Source of the DNA: Archivesica marissinica
Lineage: Eukaryota; Mollusca; Bivalvia; Venerida; Vesicomyidae
DNA length: 64,000 nt
Direction: 5' to 3'
NCBI GenBank assembly: GCA_014843695.1
Contig: CM026401.1
Location: 30,601,446 to 30,665,445 of the forward strand
The notes below the pieces were generated by a model. That model had not been told where the DNA came from, ran no database searches, and was given only the letters and a program-made list of their open reading frames with translations. The translations under genes and the position numbers were made by a program. Positions 1-14,860 of this stretch are shown here, one piece after another. The stretch's first letter is position 1. Each line of letters starts with the position of its first letter.

Positions 1-3000
1 GACACCCTCCCACTCATATAATCTACACATATGGGGGTGATTATCCTATGATATGGATAGTGACACCCTCCCACTCATATAATCTACACATATGGGGGTG
101 ATTATCCTATGATATGGATAGTGACCCCCTCCCACTCATATAATCTACACATATGGGGGTGATTATCCTATGATATGGATAGTGACACCCTCCCACTCAT
201 ATAATCTACACATATGGGGGTGATTATCCTATGATATGGATAGTGACCCCCTCCCACTCATATAATCTACACATATGGGGGTGATTATCCTATGATATGG
301 ATAGTGACACCCTCCCACTCATATAATCTACACATGGGGGTGATTATCCTATGATATGGATAGTGACACCCTCCCACTCATAATCTACACATGGGTGATT
401 ATCCTATGATATGGATAGTGACCCCCTCCCACTCATATAATCTACACATATGGGGTGATTATCCTATGATATGGATAGTGACACCCTCCCACTCATATAA
501 TCTACACATATGGGGGTGATTATCCTATGATATGGATAGTGACCCCCTCCCACTCATATAATCTACACATATGGGGTGATTATCCTATGATATGGATAGT
601 GACACCCTCCCACTCATATAATCTACACATATGGGGGTGATTATCCTATGATATGGATAGTGACCCCCTCCCACTCATATAATCTACACATATGGGGTGA
701 TTATCCTATGATATGGATAGTGACCCCCTCCCACTCATATAATCTACACATATGGGGTGATTATCCTATGATATGGATAGTGACACCCTCCCACTCATAT
801 AATCTACACATAGGGGGTGATTATCCTATGATATGGATAGTGACCCCCTCCCACTCATATAATCTACACATATGGGGGTGATTATCCTATGATATGGATA
901 GTGACACCCTCCCACTCATATAATCTACACATATGGGGGTGATTATCCTATGATATGGATAGTGACCCCCTCCCACTCATATAATCTACACATATGGGGG
1001 TGATTATCCTATGATATGGATAGTGACCCCTCCCACTCATATAATCTACATACACATATGGGTGATTATCCTATGATATGGATAGTGACACCCTCCCACT
1101 CATATAATCTACACATAGGGGTGATTATCCTATGATATGGATAGTGACCCCCTCCCACTCATATAATCTACACATATGGGGGTGATTATCCTATGATATG
1201 GATAGTGAGCCCCTCCCACTCATATAATCTACACATATGGGGGTGATTATCCTATGATATGGATAGTGACACCCTCCCACTCATATAATCTACACATATG
1301 GGGGTGATTATCCTATGATATGGATAGTGACCCCCTCCCACTCATATAATCTACACATATGTGGGTGATTATCCTATGATATGGATAGTGACACCCTCCC
1401 ACTCATATAATCTACACATAGGGGGTGATTATCCTATGATATGGATAGTGACACCCTCCCACTCATATAATCTACACATATGGGGGTGATTATCCTATGA
1501 TATGGATAGTGACCCCCTCCCACTCATATAATCTACACATATGGGGGTGATTATCCTATGATATGGATAGTGACCCCCTCCCACTCATATAATCTACACA
1601 TATGGGGGTGATTATCCTATGATATGGATAGTGACACCCTCCCACTCATATAATCTACACATATGTTGGTGATTATCCTATGATATGGATAGTGACACCC
1701 TCCCACTCATATAATCTAAACATAGGGGTGATTATCCTATGATATGGATAGTGACACCCTCCCACTCATATAATCTACACATAGGGGGTGATTATCCTAT
1801 GATATGGATAGTGACCCCCTCCCACTCATATAATCTACACATATGGTGGTGATTATCCTATGATATGGATAGTGACACCCTCCCACTCATATAATCTACA
1901 CATATGGGGTGATTATCCTATGATATGGATAGTGACCCCCTCCCACTCATATAATCTACACATATGGGGGTGATTATCCTATGATATGGATAGTGACCCC
2001 TCCCACTCATATAATCTACACATATGTGGGTGATTATCCTATGATATGGATAGTGACACCCTCCCACTCATATAATCTACACATATGGGGGTGATTATCC
2101 TATGATATGGATAGTGACACCCTCCCACTCATATAATCTACACATATGGGGGTGATTATCCTATGATATGGATAGTGACACCCTCCCACTCATATAATCT
2201 ACACATAGGGGGTGATTATCCTATGATATGGATAGTGACACCCTCCCACTCATATAATCTACACATATGGGGGTGATTATCCTATGATATGGATAGTGAC
2301 CCCCTCCCACTCATATAATCTACACATATGGGGGTGATTATCCTATGATATGGATAGTGACACCCTCCCACTCATATAATCTACACATATGTAGGTGATT
2401 ATCCTATGATATGGATAGTGACCCCCTCCCACTCATATAATCTACACATAGGGGGGTGATTATCCTATGATATGGATAGTGACCCCCTCCCACTCATATA
2501 ATCTACACATATGTGGGTGATTATCCTCTGATATGGATAGTGACCCCCTCCCACTCATATAATCTACACATATGTGGGTGATTATCCTATGATATGGATA
2601 GTGACACCCTCCCACTCATATAATCTACACATAGGGGGGTGATTATCCTATGATATGGATAGTGAAACCCTCCCACTCATATAATCTACACATATGGGGG
2701 TGATTATCCTATGATATGGATAGTGACCCCCTCCCACTCATATAATCTAAACATAGGGGGTGATTATCCTATGATATGGATAGTGAGCCCCTCCCACTCA
2801 TATAATCTACACATATGTAGGTGATTATTCTGTGATATGGATAGTGACACCCTCCCACTCATATAATCTGCACATATGTTGGTGATTATCCTATGATATG
2901 GATAGTGAGCCCCTCCCACTCATATGATCTACACTATGTTGGTGATTATCCTATGATATGGATAGTGACACCCTCCCACTCATATAATCTACACATATGG

Positions 3001-3916
3001 GGGTGATTATCCTATGATATGGATAGTGACACCCTCCCACTCATATAATCTACACATGGGGTGATTATCCTATGATATGGATAGTGACCCCCTCCCACTC
3101 ATATAATCTACACATATGGGGTGATTATCCTATGATATGGATAGTGACCCCTCCCACTCATATAATCTACACATAGGGGGTGATTATCCTATGATATGGA
3201 TAGTGACACCCTCCCACTCATATAATCTACACATATGGGGTGATTATCCTATGATATGGATAGTGACACCCTCCCACTCATATAATCTACACATATGGGG
3301 GTGATTATCCTATGATATGGATAGTGACCCCCTCCCACTCATATAATCTACACATATGGGGGTGATTATCCTATGATATGGATAGTGACACCCTCCCACT
3401 CATATAATCTACACATGGGTGATTATCCTATGATATGGATAGTGACCCCCTCCCACTCATATAATCTACACATATGGGGTGATTATCCTATGATATGGAT
3501 AGTGACCCCCTCCCACTCATATAATCTACACATATGGGGGTGATTATCCTATGATATGGATAGTGACCCCTCCCACTCATATAATCTACACATATGGAGT
3601 GATTATCCTATGATATGGATAGTGACACCCTCCCACTCATATAATCTACACATATGTGGTGATTATCCTATTATATGGATAGTGACCCCTCCCACTCATA
3701 TAATCTACAAATATGTGGTGATTATCATATGATATGGATAGTGACACCCTCCCACTCATATATTCTACACATATGGGGTGATTATCCTATGATATGGATA
3801 GTGACCCCCTCCTACTCATATAATCTACACATGGTGGGGTGATTATCTTATGATTTGGATAGTGACACCCTCCCATGCATGTAATCTACACATATGGGGG
3901 TGCTTATCCTATGATA
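1..3916. repeat. 61-bp satellite array (family A)
   Basis: About 64 head-to-tail units of roughly 61 bp, each containing gatatggatagtgac, then ctcccactcatataatc, then a g-rich run and tgattatcc. Units differ mainly in the number of g or c bases and in an acaccc/accccc alternative. A short inverted repeat (tgaccccc and gggggtga) lies inside each unit. The same unit recurs at about 39320-40620 inside the foldback-like element. Short ORFs in this array are repeat artefacts. Confidence 0.97.
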
Positions 3917-4916
3917 NNNNNNNNNNNNNNNNNNNNNNNNNNNNNNNNNNNNNNNNNNNNNNNNNNNNNNNNNNNNNNNNNNNNNNNNNNNNNNNNNNNN
4001 NNNNNNNNNNNNNNNNNNNNNNNNNNNNNNNNNNNNNNNNNNNNNNNNNNNNNNNNNNNNNNNNNNNNNNNNNNNNNNNNNNNNNNNNNNNNNNNNNNNN
4101 NNNNNNNNNNNNNNNNNNNNNNNNNNNNNNNNNNNNNNNNNNNNNNNNNNNNNNNNNNNNNNNNNNNNNNNNNNNNNNNNNNNNNNNNNNNNNNNNNNNN
4201 NNNNNNNNNNNNNNNNNNNNNNNNNNNNNNNNNNNNNNNNNNNNNNNNNNNNNNNNNNNNNNNNNNNNNNNNNNNNNNNNNNNNNNNNNNNNNNNNNNNN
4301 NNNNNNNNNNNNNNNNNNNNNNNNNNNNNNNNNNNNNNNNNNNNNNNNNNNNNNNNNNNNNNNNNNNNNNNNNNNNNNNNNNNNNNNNNNNNNNNNNNNN
4401 NNNNNNNNNNNNNNNNNNNNNNNNNNNNNNNNNNNNNNNNNNNNNNNNNNNNNNNNNNNNNNNNNNNNNNNNNNNNNNNNNNNNNNNNNNNNNNNNNNNN
4501 NNNNNNNNNNNNNNNNNNNNNNNNNNNNNNNNNNNNNNNNNNNNNNNNNNNNNNNNNNNNNNNNNNNNNNNNNNNNNNNNNNNNNNNNNNNNNNNNNNNN
4601 NNNNNNNNNNNNNNNNNNNNNNNNNNNNNNNNNNNNNNNNNNNNNNNNNNNNNNNNNNNNNNNNNNNNNNNNNNNNNNNNNNNNNNNNNNNNNNNNNNNN
4701 NNNNNNNNNNNNNNNNNNNNNNNNNNNNNNNNNNNNNNNNNNNNNNNNNNNNNNNNNNNNNNNNNNNNNNNNNNNNNNNNNNNNNNNNNNNNNNNNNNNN
4801 NNNNNNNNNNNNNNNNNNNNNNNNNNNNNNNNNNNNNNNNNNNNNNNNNNNNNNNNNNNNNNNNNNNNNNNNNNNNNNNNNNNNNNNNNNNNNNNNNNNN
4901 NNNNNNNNNNNNNNNN
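3917..4916. other. Assembly gap, 1000 N
   Basis: Exactly 1000 N, the usual size for an unknown gap. It separates two unrelated satellites (61-bp on the left, about 30-bp on the right), so adjacency of the two arrays is not proven. Confidence 0.99.
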
Positions 4917-7900
4917 TACCTCCATGTGTTAGGATATTGCGATGTACCTCCTGTGCTAGGATATTGCAATGTACCTCCTGTTGTTAGGATATTGCAATGT
5001 ACCTCCTATTGTGTAGGATATTGCAATGTACCTCCTATTGTGTAGGATATTGCAATGTACCTCCTATTGTGTTAGGATATTGCAATGTACCTCCTATTGT
5101 GTAGGATATTGCAATGTACCTCCTATTGTGTTAGGATATTGCAATGCACCTCCTATTGTGCTAGGATATTGCAATGTACCTCCTATTGTGTTAGGATATT
5201 GCAATGTACCTCCTATTGTGCTAGGATATTGCAATGTACCTCCTATTGTGTTAGGATATTGCAATGTACCTCCTATTGTGCTAGGATATTGCAATGTACC
5301 TCCTGTGCTAGGATATTGCAATGTACCTCCTATTGTGTAGGATATTGCAATGTACCTCCTATTGTGTTAGGATATTGCAATGTACCTCCTATTGTGTAGG
5401 ATATTGCAATGTACCTCCTATTGTGTTAGGATATTGCAATGTACCTCCTATTGTGTTAGGATATTGCAATGTACCTCCTATTGTGTAGGATATTGCAATG
5501 TACCTCCTGTGTTAGGATATTGCAATGTACCTCCTATTGTGCTAGGATATTGCAATGTACCTCCTGTGCTAGGATATTGCAATGTACCTCCTATTGTGTA
5601 GGATATTGCAATGTACCTCCTATTGTGTTAGGATATTGCAATGTACCTCCTATTGTGTAGGATATTGCAATGTACCTCCTATTGTGTTAGGATATTGCAA
5701 TGTACCTCCTATTGTGTTAGGATATTGCAATGTACCTCCTATTGTGTAGGATATTGCAATGTACCTCCTGTGTAGGATATTGCAATGTACCTCCTGTGTT
5801 AGGATATTGCAATGTACCTCCTATTGTGTAGGATATTGCAATGTACCTCCTATTGTGTTAGGATATTGCAATGTACCTCCTGTGTTAGGATATTGCAATG
5901 TACCTCCTATTGTGCTAGGATATTGCAATGTACCTCCTGTGTTAGGATATTGCAATGTACCTCCTGTGGTAGGATATTGCAATGTACCTCCTATTGTGTA
6001 GGATATTGCAATGTACCTCCTATTGTGTTAGGATATTGCAATGTACCTCCTATTGTGTAGGATATTGCAATGTACCTCCTATTGTGTTAGGATATTGCAA
6101 TGTACCTCCTATTGTGTAGGATATTGCAATGTACCTCCTGTGTTAGGATATTGCAATGTACCTCCTATTGTGCTAGGATATTGCAATGTACCTCCTGTGT
6201 TAGGATATTGCAATGTACCTCCTGTGTTAGGATATTGCAATGTACCTCCTATTGTGTAGGATATTGCAATGTACCTCCTGTTGTGTAGGATATTGCAATG
6301 TACCTCCTATTGTGTAGGATATTGCAATGTACCTCCTGTTGTGTTAGGATATTGCAATGTACCTCCTATTGTGTAGGATATTGCAATGTACCTCCTATTG
6401 TGTTAGGATATTGCAATGTACCTCCTATTGTGTAGGATATTGCAATGTACCTCCTATTGTGTTAGGATATTGCAATGTACCTCCTATTGTGCTAGGATAT
6501 TGCAATGTACCTCCTAGTGTGCTAGGATATTGCAATGTGCCTCCTATTGTGCTAGGATATTGCAATGTACCTCCTAGTGTGCTAGGATATTGCAATGTAC
6601 CTCCTAGTGTGTTAGGATATTGCAATGTACCTCCTATTGTGTAGGATATTGCGATGCACCTCCTGTGTTAGGATATTGCAATGCACCTCCTATTGTGTAG
6701 GATATTGCAATGTACCTCCTATTGTGTAGGATATTGCGATGCACCTCCTGTGTTAGGATATTGCAATGCACCTCCTATTGTGTAGGATATTGCAATGCAC
6801 CTCCTATTGTGTAGGATATTGCAATGCACCTCCTATTGTGTAGGATATTGCAATGTACCTCCTATTGTGTAGGATATTGCGATGCACCTCCTGTGTTAGG
6901 ATATTGCAATGCACCTCCTAGTGTGCTAGGATATGGCAATGTACCTCCTATTGTGTTAGGATATTGCAATGTACCTCCTGTGTTAGGATATTGCAATGTA
7001 CCTCCTATTGTGCTAGGATATTGCAATGTACCTCCTGTGTTAGGATATTGCAATGTACCTCCTGTGTTAGGATATTGCAATGTACCTCCTATTGTGTTAG
7101 GATATTGCAATGTACCTCCTATTGTGTAGGATATTGCAATGTACCTCCTGTGTTAGGATATTGCAATGTACCTCATATTGTGCTAGGTTATTGCAATGTA
7201 CCTCCTGTGTTAGGATATTGCAATGTACCTCCTGTGTTAGGATATTGCAATGTACCTCCTGTTGTGTAGGATATTGCAATGTACCTCCTATTGTGTAGGA
7301 TATTGCAATGTACCTCCTATTGTGTTAGGATATTGCAATGTACCTCCTATTGTGCTAGGATATTGCAATGTACCTCCTGTGTTAGGATATTGCAATGTAC
7401 CTCATGTTGTGTAGGATATTGCAATGTACCTCCTGTTGTGTTAGGATATTGCAATGTACCTTCTATTGTGATAGGATATTGCAATGTACCTCCTATTGTG
7501 TAGGATATTGCAATGTACCTCCTATTGTGTTAGGATATTGCAATGTACCTCCTGTTGTGTAGGATATTGGAATGTACCTCCTATTGTGTAGGATATTGCA
7601 ATGTACCTCCTATTGTGTTAGGATATTGCAATGTACCTCCTATTGTGTAGGATATTGCAATGTACCTCCTATTGTGTTAGGATATTGCAATGTACCTCCT
7701 ATTGTGCTAGGATATTGCAATGTACCTCCTAGTGTGCTAGGATATTGCAATGTGCCTCCTATTGTGCTAGGATATTGCAATGTACCTCCTAGTGTGTTAG
7801 GATATTGCAATGTACCTCCTATTGTGTAGGATATTGCGATGCACCTCCTGTGTTAGGATATTGCAATGCACCTCCTATTGTGTAGGATATTGCAATGTAC

Positions 7901-10900
7901 CTCCTATTGTGTAGGATATTGCGATGCACCTCCTGTGTTAGGATATTGCAATGCACCTCCTATTGTGTTAGGATATTGCAATGTACCTCCTATTGTGTAG
8001 GATATTGCAATGTACCTCCTATTGTGTAGGATATTGCAATGTACCTCCTATTGTGTAGGATATTGCGATGCACCTCCTGTGTTAGGATATTGCAATGCAC
8101 CTCCTAGTGTGCTAGGATATTGCAATGTACCTCCTATTGTGTTAGGATATTGCAATGTACCTCCTGTGTTAGGATATTGCAATGTACCTCCTATTGTGCT
8201 AGGATATTGCAATGTACCTCCTATTGTGTTAGGATATTGCAATGTACCTCCTGTTGTGTAGGATATTGCAATGTACCTCCTATTGTGTAGGATATTGCAA
8301 TGTACCTCCTATTGTGTTAGGATATTGCAATGTACCTCCTATTGTGTAGGATATTGCAATGTACCTCCTATTGTGTTAGGATATTGCAATGTACCTCCTA
8401 TTGTGTAGGATATTGCAATGTACCTCCTATTGTGTAGGATATTGCAATGTACCTCCTATTGTGTAGGATATTGCAATGTACCTCCTATTGTGTTAGGATA
8501 TTGCAATGTACCTCCTATTGTGCTAGGATATTGCAATGTACCTCCTAGTGTGTAGGATATTGCAATGTACCTCTATGTGTAGGATATTGCAATGTACCTC
8601 CTAGTGGTTAGGATATTGCAATGTACCTCCTATTGTGTTAGGATATTGCAATGTACCTCCTATTGTGTAGGATATTGCAATGTACCTCCTGTGTTAGGAT
8701 ATTGCAATGTACCTCCTATTGTGTTAGGATATTGCAATGTACCTCCTATTGTGTAGGATATTGCAATGTACCTCTATTGTTAGGATATTGCAATGTACCT
8801 CCTATTGTGTTAGGATATTGCAATGTACCTCCTATTGTGCTAGGATATTGCAATGTACCTCCTAGTGTGCTAGGATATTGCAATGTACCTCCTATTGTGC
8901 TAGGATATTGCAATGTACCTCCTCTTGTGTTAGGATATTGCAATGCACCTCCTATTGTGTAGGATATTGCGATGTACCTCCTATTGTGTAGGATATTGCA
9001 ATGTCCCTCCTGTTGTGTAGGAAATTGCAATGTACCTCCTGTGTTAGGATATTGCAATGTACCTCCTATTGTGCTAGGATATTGCAATGTACCTCCTATT
9101 GTGTAGGATATTGCAATGCACCTCCTATTGTGTAGGATATTGCAATGTACCTCCTATTGTGTTAGGATATTGCAATGTACCTCCTATTGTGTAGGATATT
9201 GCAATGTACCTCCTATTGTGTAGGATATTGCAATGTACCTCCTGTTGTGTAGGATATTGCAATGTACCTCCTATTGTGTAGGATATTGCAATGTACCTCC
9301 TACTGTGTTAGGATATTGCAATGTACTTCCTATTGTGTAGGATATTGCAATGTACCTCCTGTTGTGTTAGGATATTGCAATATACCTCCTATTGTGTTAG
9401 GATATTGCAATGTACCTCCTGTTGTGTTAGGATATTGCAATGTACCTCCTATTGTGTTAGGATATTGCAATGTACCTCCTATTGTGTAGGATATTGCAAT
9501 GCACCTCCTATTGTGTAGGATATTGCAATGTACCTCATATTGTGTTAGGATATTGCAATGTACCTCCTATTGTGTAGGATATTGCAATGTACCTCCTATT
9601 GTGTTAGGATATTGCAATGTACCTCCTATTGTGTAGGATATTGCAATGTACCTCCTGTGTTAGGATATTGCAATGTACCTCCTATTGTGCTAGGATATTG
9701 CAATGTACCTCCTGTGTTAGGATATTGCAATGTACCTCCTGTGCTAGGATATTGCAATGTACCTCCTATTGTGTAGGATATTGCAATGTACCTCCTATTG
9801 TGTTAGGATATTGCGATGTACCTCCTATTGTGTAGGATATTGCAATGTACCCCCTATTGTGTTAGGATATTGCAATGTACCTCCTATTGTGTAGGATATT
9901 GCAATGTACCTCCTGTGTTAGGATATTGCAATGTACCTCCTATTGTGCTAGGATATTGCAATGTACCTCCTGTGTTAGGATATTGCAATGTACCTCCTGT
10001 GTTAGGATATTGCAATGTACCTCCTGTTGTGTAGGATATTGCAATGTACCTCCTATTGTGTAGGATATTGCAATGTACCTCCTGTTGTGTTAGGATATTG
10101 CAATGTACCTCCTATTGTGTTAGGATATTGCAATGTACCTCCTATTGTGTAGGATATTGCAATGTACCTCCTATTGTGTTAGGATATTGCAATGTACCTC
10201 CTGTTGTGTAGGATATTGCAATGTACCTCCTATTGTGTAGGATATTGCAATGTACCTCCTATTGTGTTAGGATATTGCAATGTACCTCCTATTGTGTAGG
10301 ATATTGCAATGTACCTCCTATTGTGTTAGGATATTGCAATGTACCTCCTATTGTGCTAGGATATTGCAATGTACCTCCTAGTGTGCTAGGATATTGCAAT
10401 GTACCTCCTATTGTGCTAGGATATTGCAATGTACCTCCTAGTGTGTAGGATATTGCAATGTACCTCCTATTGTGTAGGATATTGCGATGCACCTCCTGTG
10501 TTAGGATATTGCAATGTACCTCCTATTGTGTAGGATATTGCAATGTACCTCCTATTGTGTAGGATATTGCAATGTACCTCCTATTGTGTTAGGATATTGC
10601 AATGTACCTCCTATTGTGTAGGATATTGCAATGTACCTCCTATTGTGTTAGGATATTGCAATGTACCTCCTATTGTGCTAGGATATTGCAATGTACCTCC
10701 TAGTGTGCTAGGATATTGCAATGTACCTCCTATTGTGCTAGGATATTGCAATGTACCTCCTATTGTGTTAGGATATTGCAATGTACCTCCTAGTGTGTTA
10801 GGATATTGCAATGTACCTCCTATTGTGTAGGATATTGCGATGCACCTCCTGTGTTAGGATATTGCAATGCACCTCCTATTGTGTAGGATATTGCAATGTA

Positions 10901-13900
10901 CCTCCTATTGTGTAGGATATTGCGATGCACCTCCTGTGTTAGGATATTGCAATGCACCTCCTATTGTGTAGGATATTGCAATGCACCTCCTATTGTGTAG
11001 GATATTGCAATGCACCTCCTATTGTGTAGGATATTGCAATGTACCTCCTATTGTGTAGGATATTGCGATGCACCTCCTGTGTTAGGATATTGCAATGCAC
11101 CTCCTAGTGTGCTAGGATATGGCAATGTACCTCCTATTGTGTTAGGATATTGCAATGTACCTCCTGTGTTAGGATATTGCAATGTACCTCCTATTGTGTA
11201 GGATATTGCAATGTACCTCCTGTGTTAGGATATTGCAATGTACCTCCTGTGTTAGGATATTGCAATGTACCTCCTATTGTGTTAGGATATTGCAATGTAC
11301 CTCCTGTGTTAGGATATTGCAATGTACCTCCTATTGTGTTAGGATATTGCAATGTACCTCCTGTGTTAGGATATTGCAATGTACCTCCTGTGTTAGGATA
11401 TTGCAATGTACCTCCTATTGTGTAGGATATTGCAATGTACCTCCTGTTGTGTAGGATATTGCAATGTACCTCCTATTGTGTAGGATATTGCAATGTACCT
11501 CCTATTGTGTTAGGATATTGCAATGTACCTCCTATTGTGTTAGGATATTGCAATGTACCTCCTATTGTGTAGGATATTGCAATGTACCTCCTATTGTGTT
11601 AGGATATTGCAATGTACCTCCTGTTGTGTAGGATATTGCAATGTACCTCCTATTGTGTAGGATATTGCAATGTACCTCCTATTGTGTAGGATATTGCAAT
11701 GTACCTCCTGTGTTAGGATATTGCAATGTACCTCCTATTGTGTAGGATATTGCAATGTACCTCCTGTGTAGATATTGCAATGACCTCCTGTGTTAGGATA
11801 TTGCAATGTACCTCCTATTGTGTAGGATATTGCATGACCTCCTGTGTTAGGATATTGCAATGTACCTCCTGTTGTGTAGGATATTGCAATGTACCTCCTA
11901 TTGTGTTAGGATATTGCAATGTACCTCCTGTTGTGTAGGATATTGCAATGTACCTCCTATTGTGTAGGATATTGCAATGTACCTCCTATTGTGTTAGGAT
12001 ATTGCAATGTACCTCCTATTGTGTAGGATATTGCAATGTACCTCCTATTGTGTTAGGATATTGCAATGTACCTCCTATTGTGCTAGGATATTGCAATGTA
12101 CCTCCTAGTGTGCTAGGATATTGCAATGTACCTCCTATTGTGCTAGGATATTGCAATGTACCTCCTAGTGTGCTAGGATATTGCAATGTACCTCCTAGTG
12201 TGTTAGGATATTGCAATGTACCTCCTATTGTGTAGGATATTGCGATGCACCTCCTGTGTTAGGATATTGCAATGCACCTCCTATTGTGTAGGATATTGCA
12301 ATGTACCTCCTAGTGTGCTAGGATATTGCAATGTACCTCCTATTGTGTTAGGATATTGCAATGTACCTCCTAGTGTGCTAGGATATTGCAATGTACCTCC
12401 TATTGTGCTAGGATATTGCAATGTACCTCCTAGTGCGCTAGGATATTGCAATGTACCTCCTATTGTGTTAGTATATTGCAATGCACCTCCTGTGTTAGGA
12501 TATTGCAATGTACCTCCTATTGTGTAGGATATTGCGATGCACCTCCTGTGTTAGGATATTGCAATGTACCTCCTGTTGTGTAGGAAATTGCAATGTACCT
12601 CCTGTGTTAGGATATTGCAATGTACCTCCTATTGTGCTAGGATATTGCAATGTACCTCCTATTGTGTAGGATATTGCAATGCACCTCCTATTGTGTAGGA
12701 TATGGCAATGTACCTCCTATTGTGTAGGATATTGCAATGTACCTCCTATTGTGCTAGGATATTGCAATGTACCTCCTATTGTGTAGGATATTGCAATGTA
12801 CCTCCTATTGTGTTAGGATATTGCGATGTACCTCCTATTGTGTAGGATATTGCAATGTACCCCCTATTGTGTTAGGATATTGCAATGTACCTCCTATTGT
12901 GTAGGATATTGCAATGTACCTCCTGTGTTAGGATATTGCAATGTACCTCCTATTGTGCTAGGATATTGCAATGTACCTCCTGTGTTAGGATATTGCAATG
13001 TACCTCCTGTGTTAGGATATTGCAATGTACCTCCTATTGTGTAGGATATTGCAATGTACCTCCTATTGTGTAGGATATTGCAATGTACCTCCTATTGTGT
13101 AGGATATTGCAATGTACCTCCTGTTGTGTAGGATATTGCAATGTACCTCCTATTGTGTTAGGATATTGCAATGTACCTCCTATTGTGTAGGATATTGCAA
13201 TGTACCTCCTATTGTGTTAGGATATTGCAATGTACCTCCTATTGTGTAGGATATTGCAATGTACCTCCTATTGTGTAGGATATTGCAATGTACCTCCTAT
13301 TGTGTAGGATATTGCAATGTACCTCCTGTGTTAGGATATTGCAATGTACCTCCTATTGTGTAGGATATTGCAATGTACCTCCTGTGTTAGGATATTGCAA
13401 TGCACCTCCTATTTTGTAGGATATTGCAATGTACCTCCTATTGTGTAGGATATTGCGATGCACCTCCTGTGTTAGGATATTGCAATGTACCTCCTATTGT
13501 GTAGGATATTGCAATGTACCTCCTATTGTGTAGGATATTGCAATGTACCTCCTATTGTGTAGGATATTGCAATGTACCTCCTATTGTGTAGGATATTGTA
13601 GGATTTGCAATGTACCTCCTATTGTGCTAGGATATTGCAATGTACCTCCTATTGTGTAGGATATTGCAATGTACCTCCTATTGTGTAGGATATTGCAATG
13701 TACCTCCTGTGTTAGGATATTGCAATGTACCTACTATTGTGTAGGATATTGCAATGTACCTCCTATTGTGTAGGATATTGCAATGTACCTCCTGTGTTAG
13801 GATATTGCAATGTACCTCCTATTGTGCTAGGATATTGCAATGTACCTCCTGTGTTAGGATATTGCAATGTACCTCATGTGTTAGGATATTGCGATGTACC

Positions 13901-14098
13901 TCCTATTGTGTAGGATATTGCAATGTACCTCCTATTGTGCTAGGATATTGCAATGTACCTCCTATTGTGTAGGATATTGCAATGTACCTCCTATTGTGCT
14001 AGGATATTGCAATGTACCTCCTGTGTTAGGATATTGCAATGTACCTCCTAGTGTGTTAGGATATTGCAATGCACCTCCTATTGTGCTAGGATATTGCA
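4917..14098. repeat. About 30-bp satellite array (family B)
   Basis: More than 300 tandem units built on aggatattgcaatgtacctc followed by a variable ctattgtgt, cagtgtgct or ctgtgtt end, giving unit lengths of about 26-31 bp. Blocks of several hundred bases recur almost identically (for example around 6340-6960 and 10530-11150), which shows higher-order duplication. Apparent ORFs on both strands are translations of the repeat and are not genes. Confidence 0.97.
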
Positions 14099-14308
14099 CA
14101 AGTATCTCCGATTGTGTTTAATTGTCACGGTCCAATCACCTCATCACTTTATAGTACATTCATACGCCATTCGTGGGTGTATATAGTTTGGCATTATTCG
14201 TATATTGTGCATCAAAAGCATCAATAGGGTGAGACAATAAATCTAGCACCTGCATGGAGTTACAGTGAAGGAAATTCCACCCTCAGAGTCTCATTCCTTG
14301 CACTCGTT

Positions 14309-14635
14309 TTCAGTCGTCGGGTGCGGTCTCGTTCCTTGCACTCGTCTTCAGTCGTCGGGTGCGGTCTCGTTCCTTGCACTCGTCTTCAGACATCGGGTGC
14401 GGTCTCGTTCCTTGCACTCGTCTTCAGACATCGGGTGCGGTCTCGTTCCTTGCACTCGTCTTCAGTCGTTGGGTGCGGTCTCGTTCCTTTCACTCGTCTT
14501 CAGACATCGGGTGCGGTCTCGTTCCTTGCACTCGTCTTCAGACATCGGGTGCGGTCTCATTCCTTGCACTCGTCTTCAGTCCTCGGGTGCGGTCTCGTTC
14601 CTTGCACTCGTCTTCAGACATCGGGTGGGATTTCC
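14309..14635. repeat. 38-bp tandem repeat
   Basis: About nine units of 38 bp built on cgggtgcggtctcgttcctt followed by gcactcgtcttcag. All three forward frames stay open because 38 is not a multiple of three and the unit lacks stops, so the 159-codon ORF at 14265-14744 is judged a repeat artefact. The flanks 14099-14308 and 14636-14860 show no recognisable feature. Confidence 0.93.
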
Positions 14636-14860
14636 TTATCTGCAACTCTTGGAAGTGCTAGCTTCACTTTGTGTGGACTGTATATATGTCTATACTAAAA
14701 GGATTTGGACGAAAGTTACTCTCAAATTGGAATATCGTAAATAAACTATTGCAGAACGCTACCCAGCTTGCTCAATACTTTACACATAATTTATATAAAT
14801 AAGTTTCTTCGAGTTACAATATTTGGTAGCTATCGTGGAATCGCATTTCCCCTTCATATT

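Noticed and set aside
1..14098. CRISPR array
   Set aside because: Units are contiguous tandem repeats without unique spacers, in a eukaryotic setting.
5026..14121. Dozens of 60-110 codon ORFs on both strands
   Set aside because: They are translations of the about 30-bp satellite; no non-repeat content.
14265..14744. 159-codon ORF
   Set aside because: Mostly the 38-bp repeat read in all three frames; the same peptide blocks appear in each frame.
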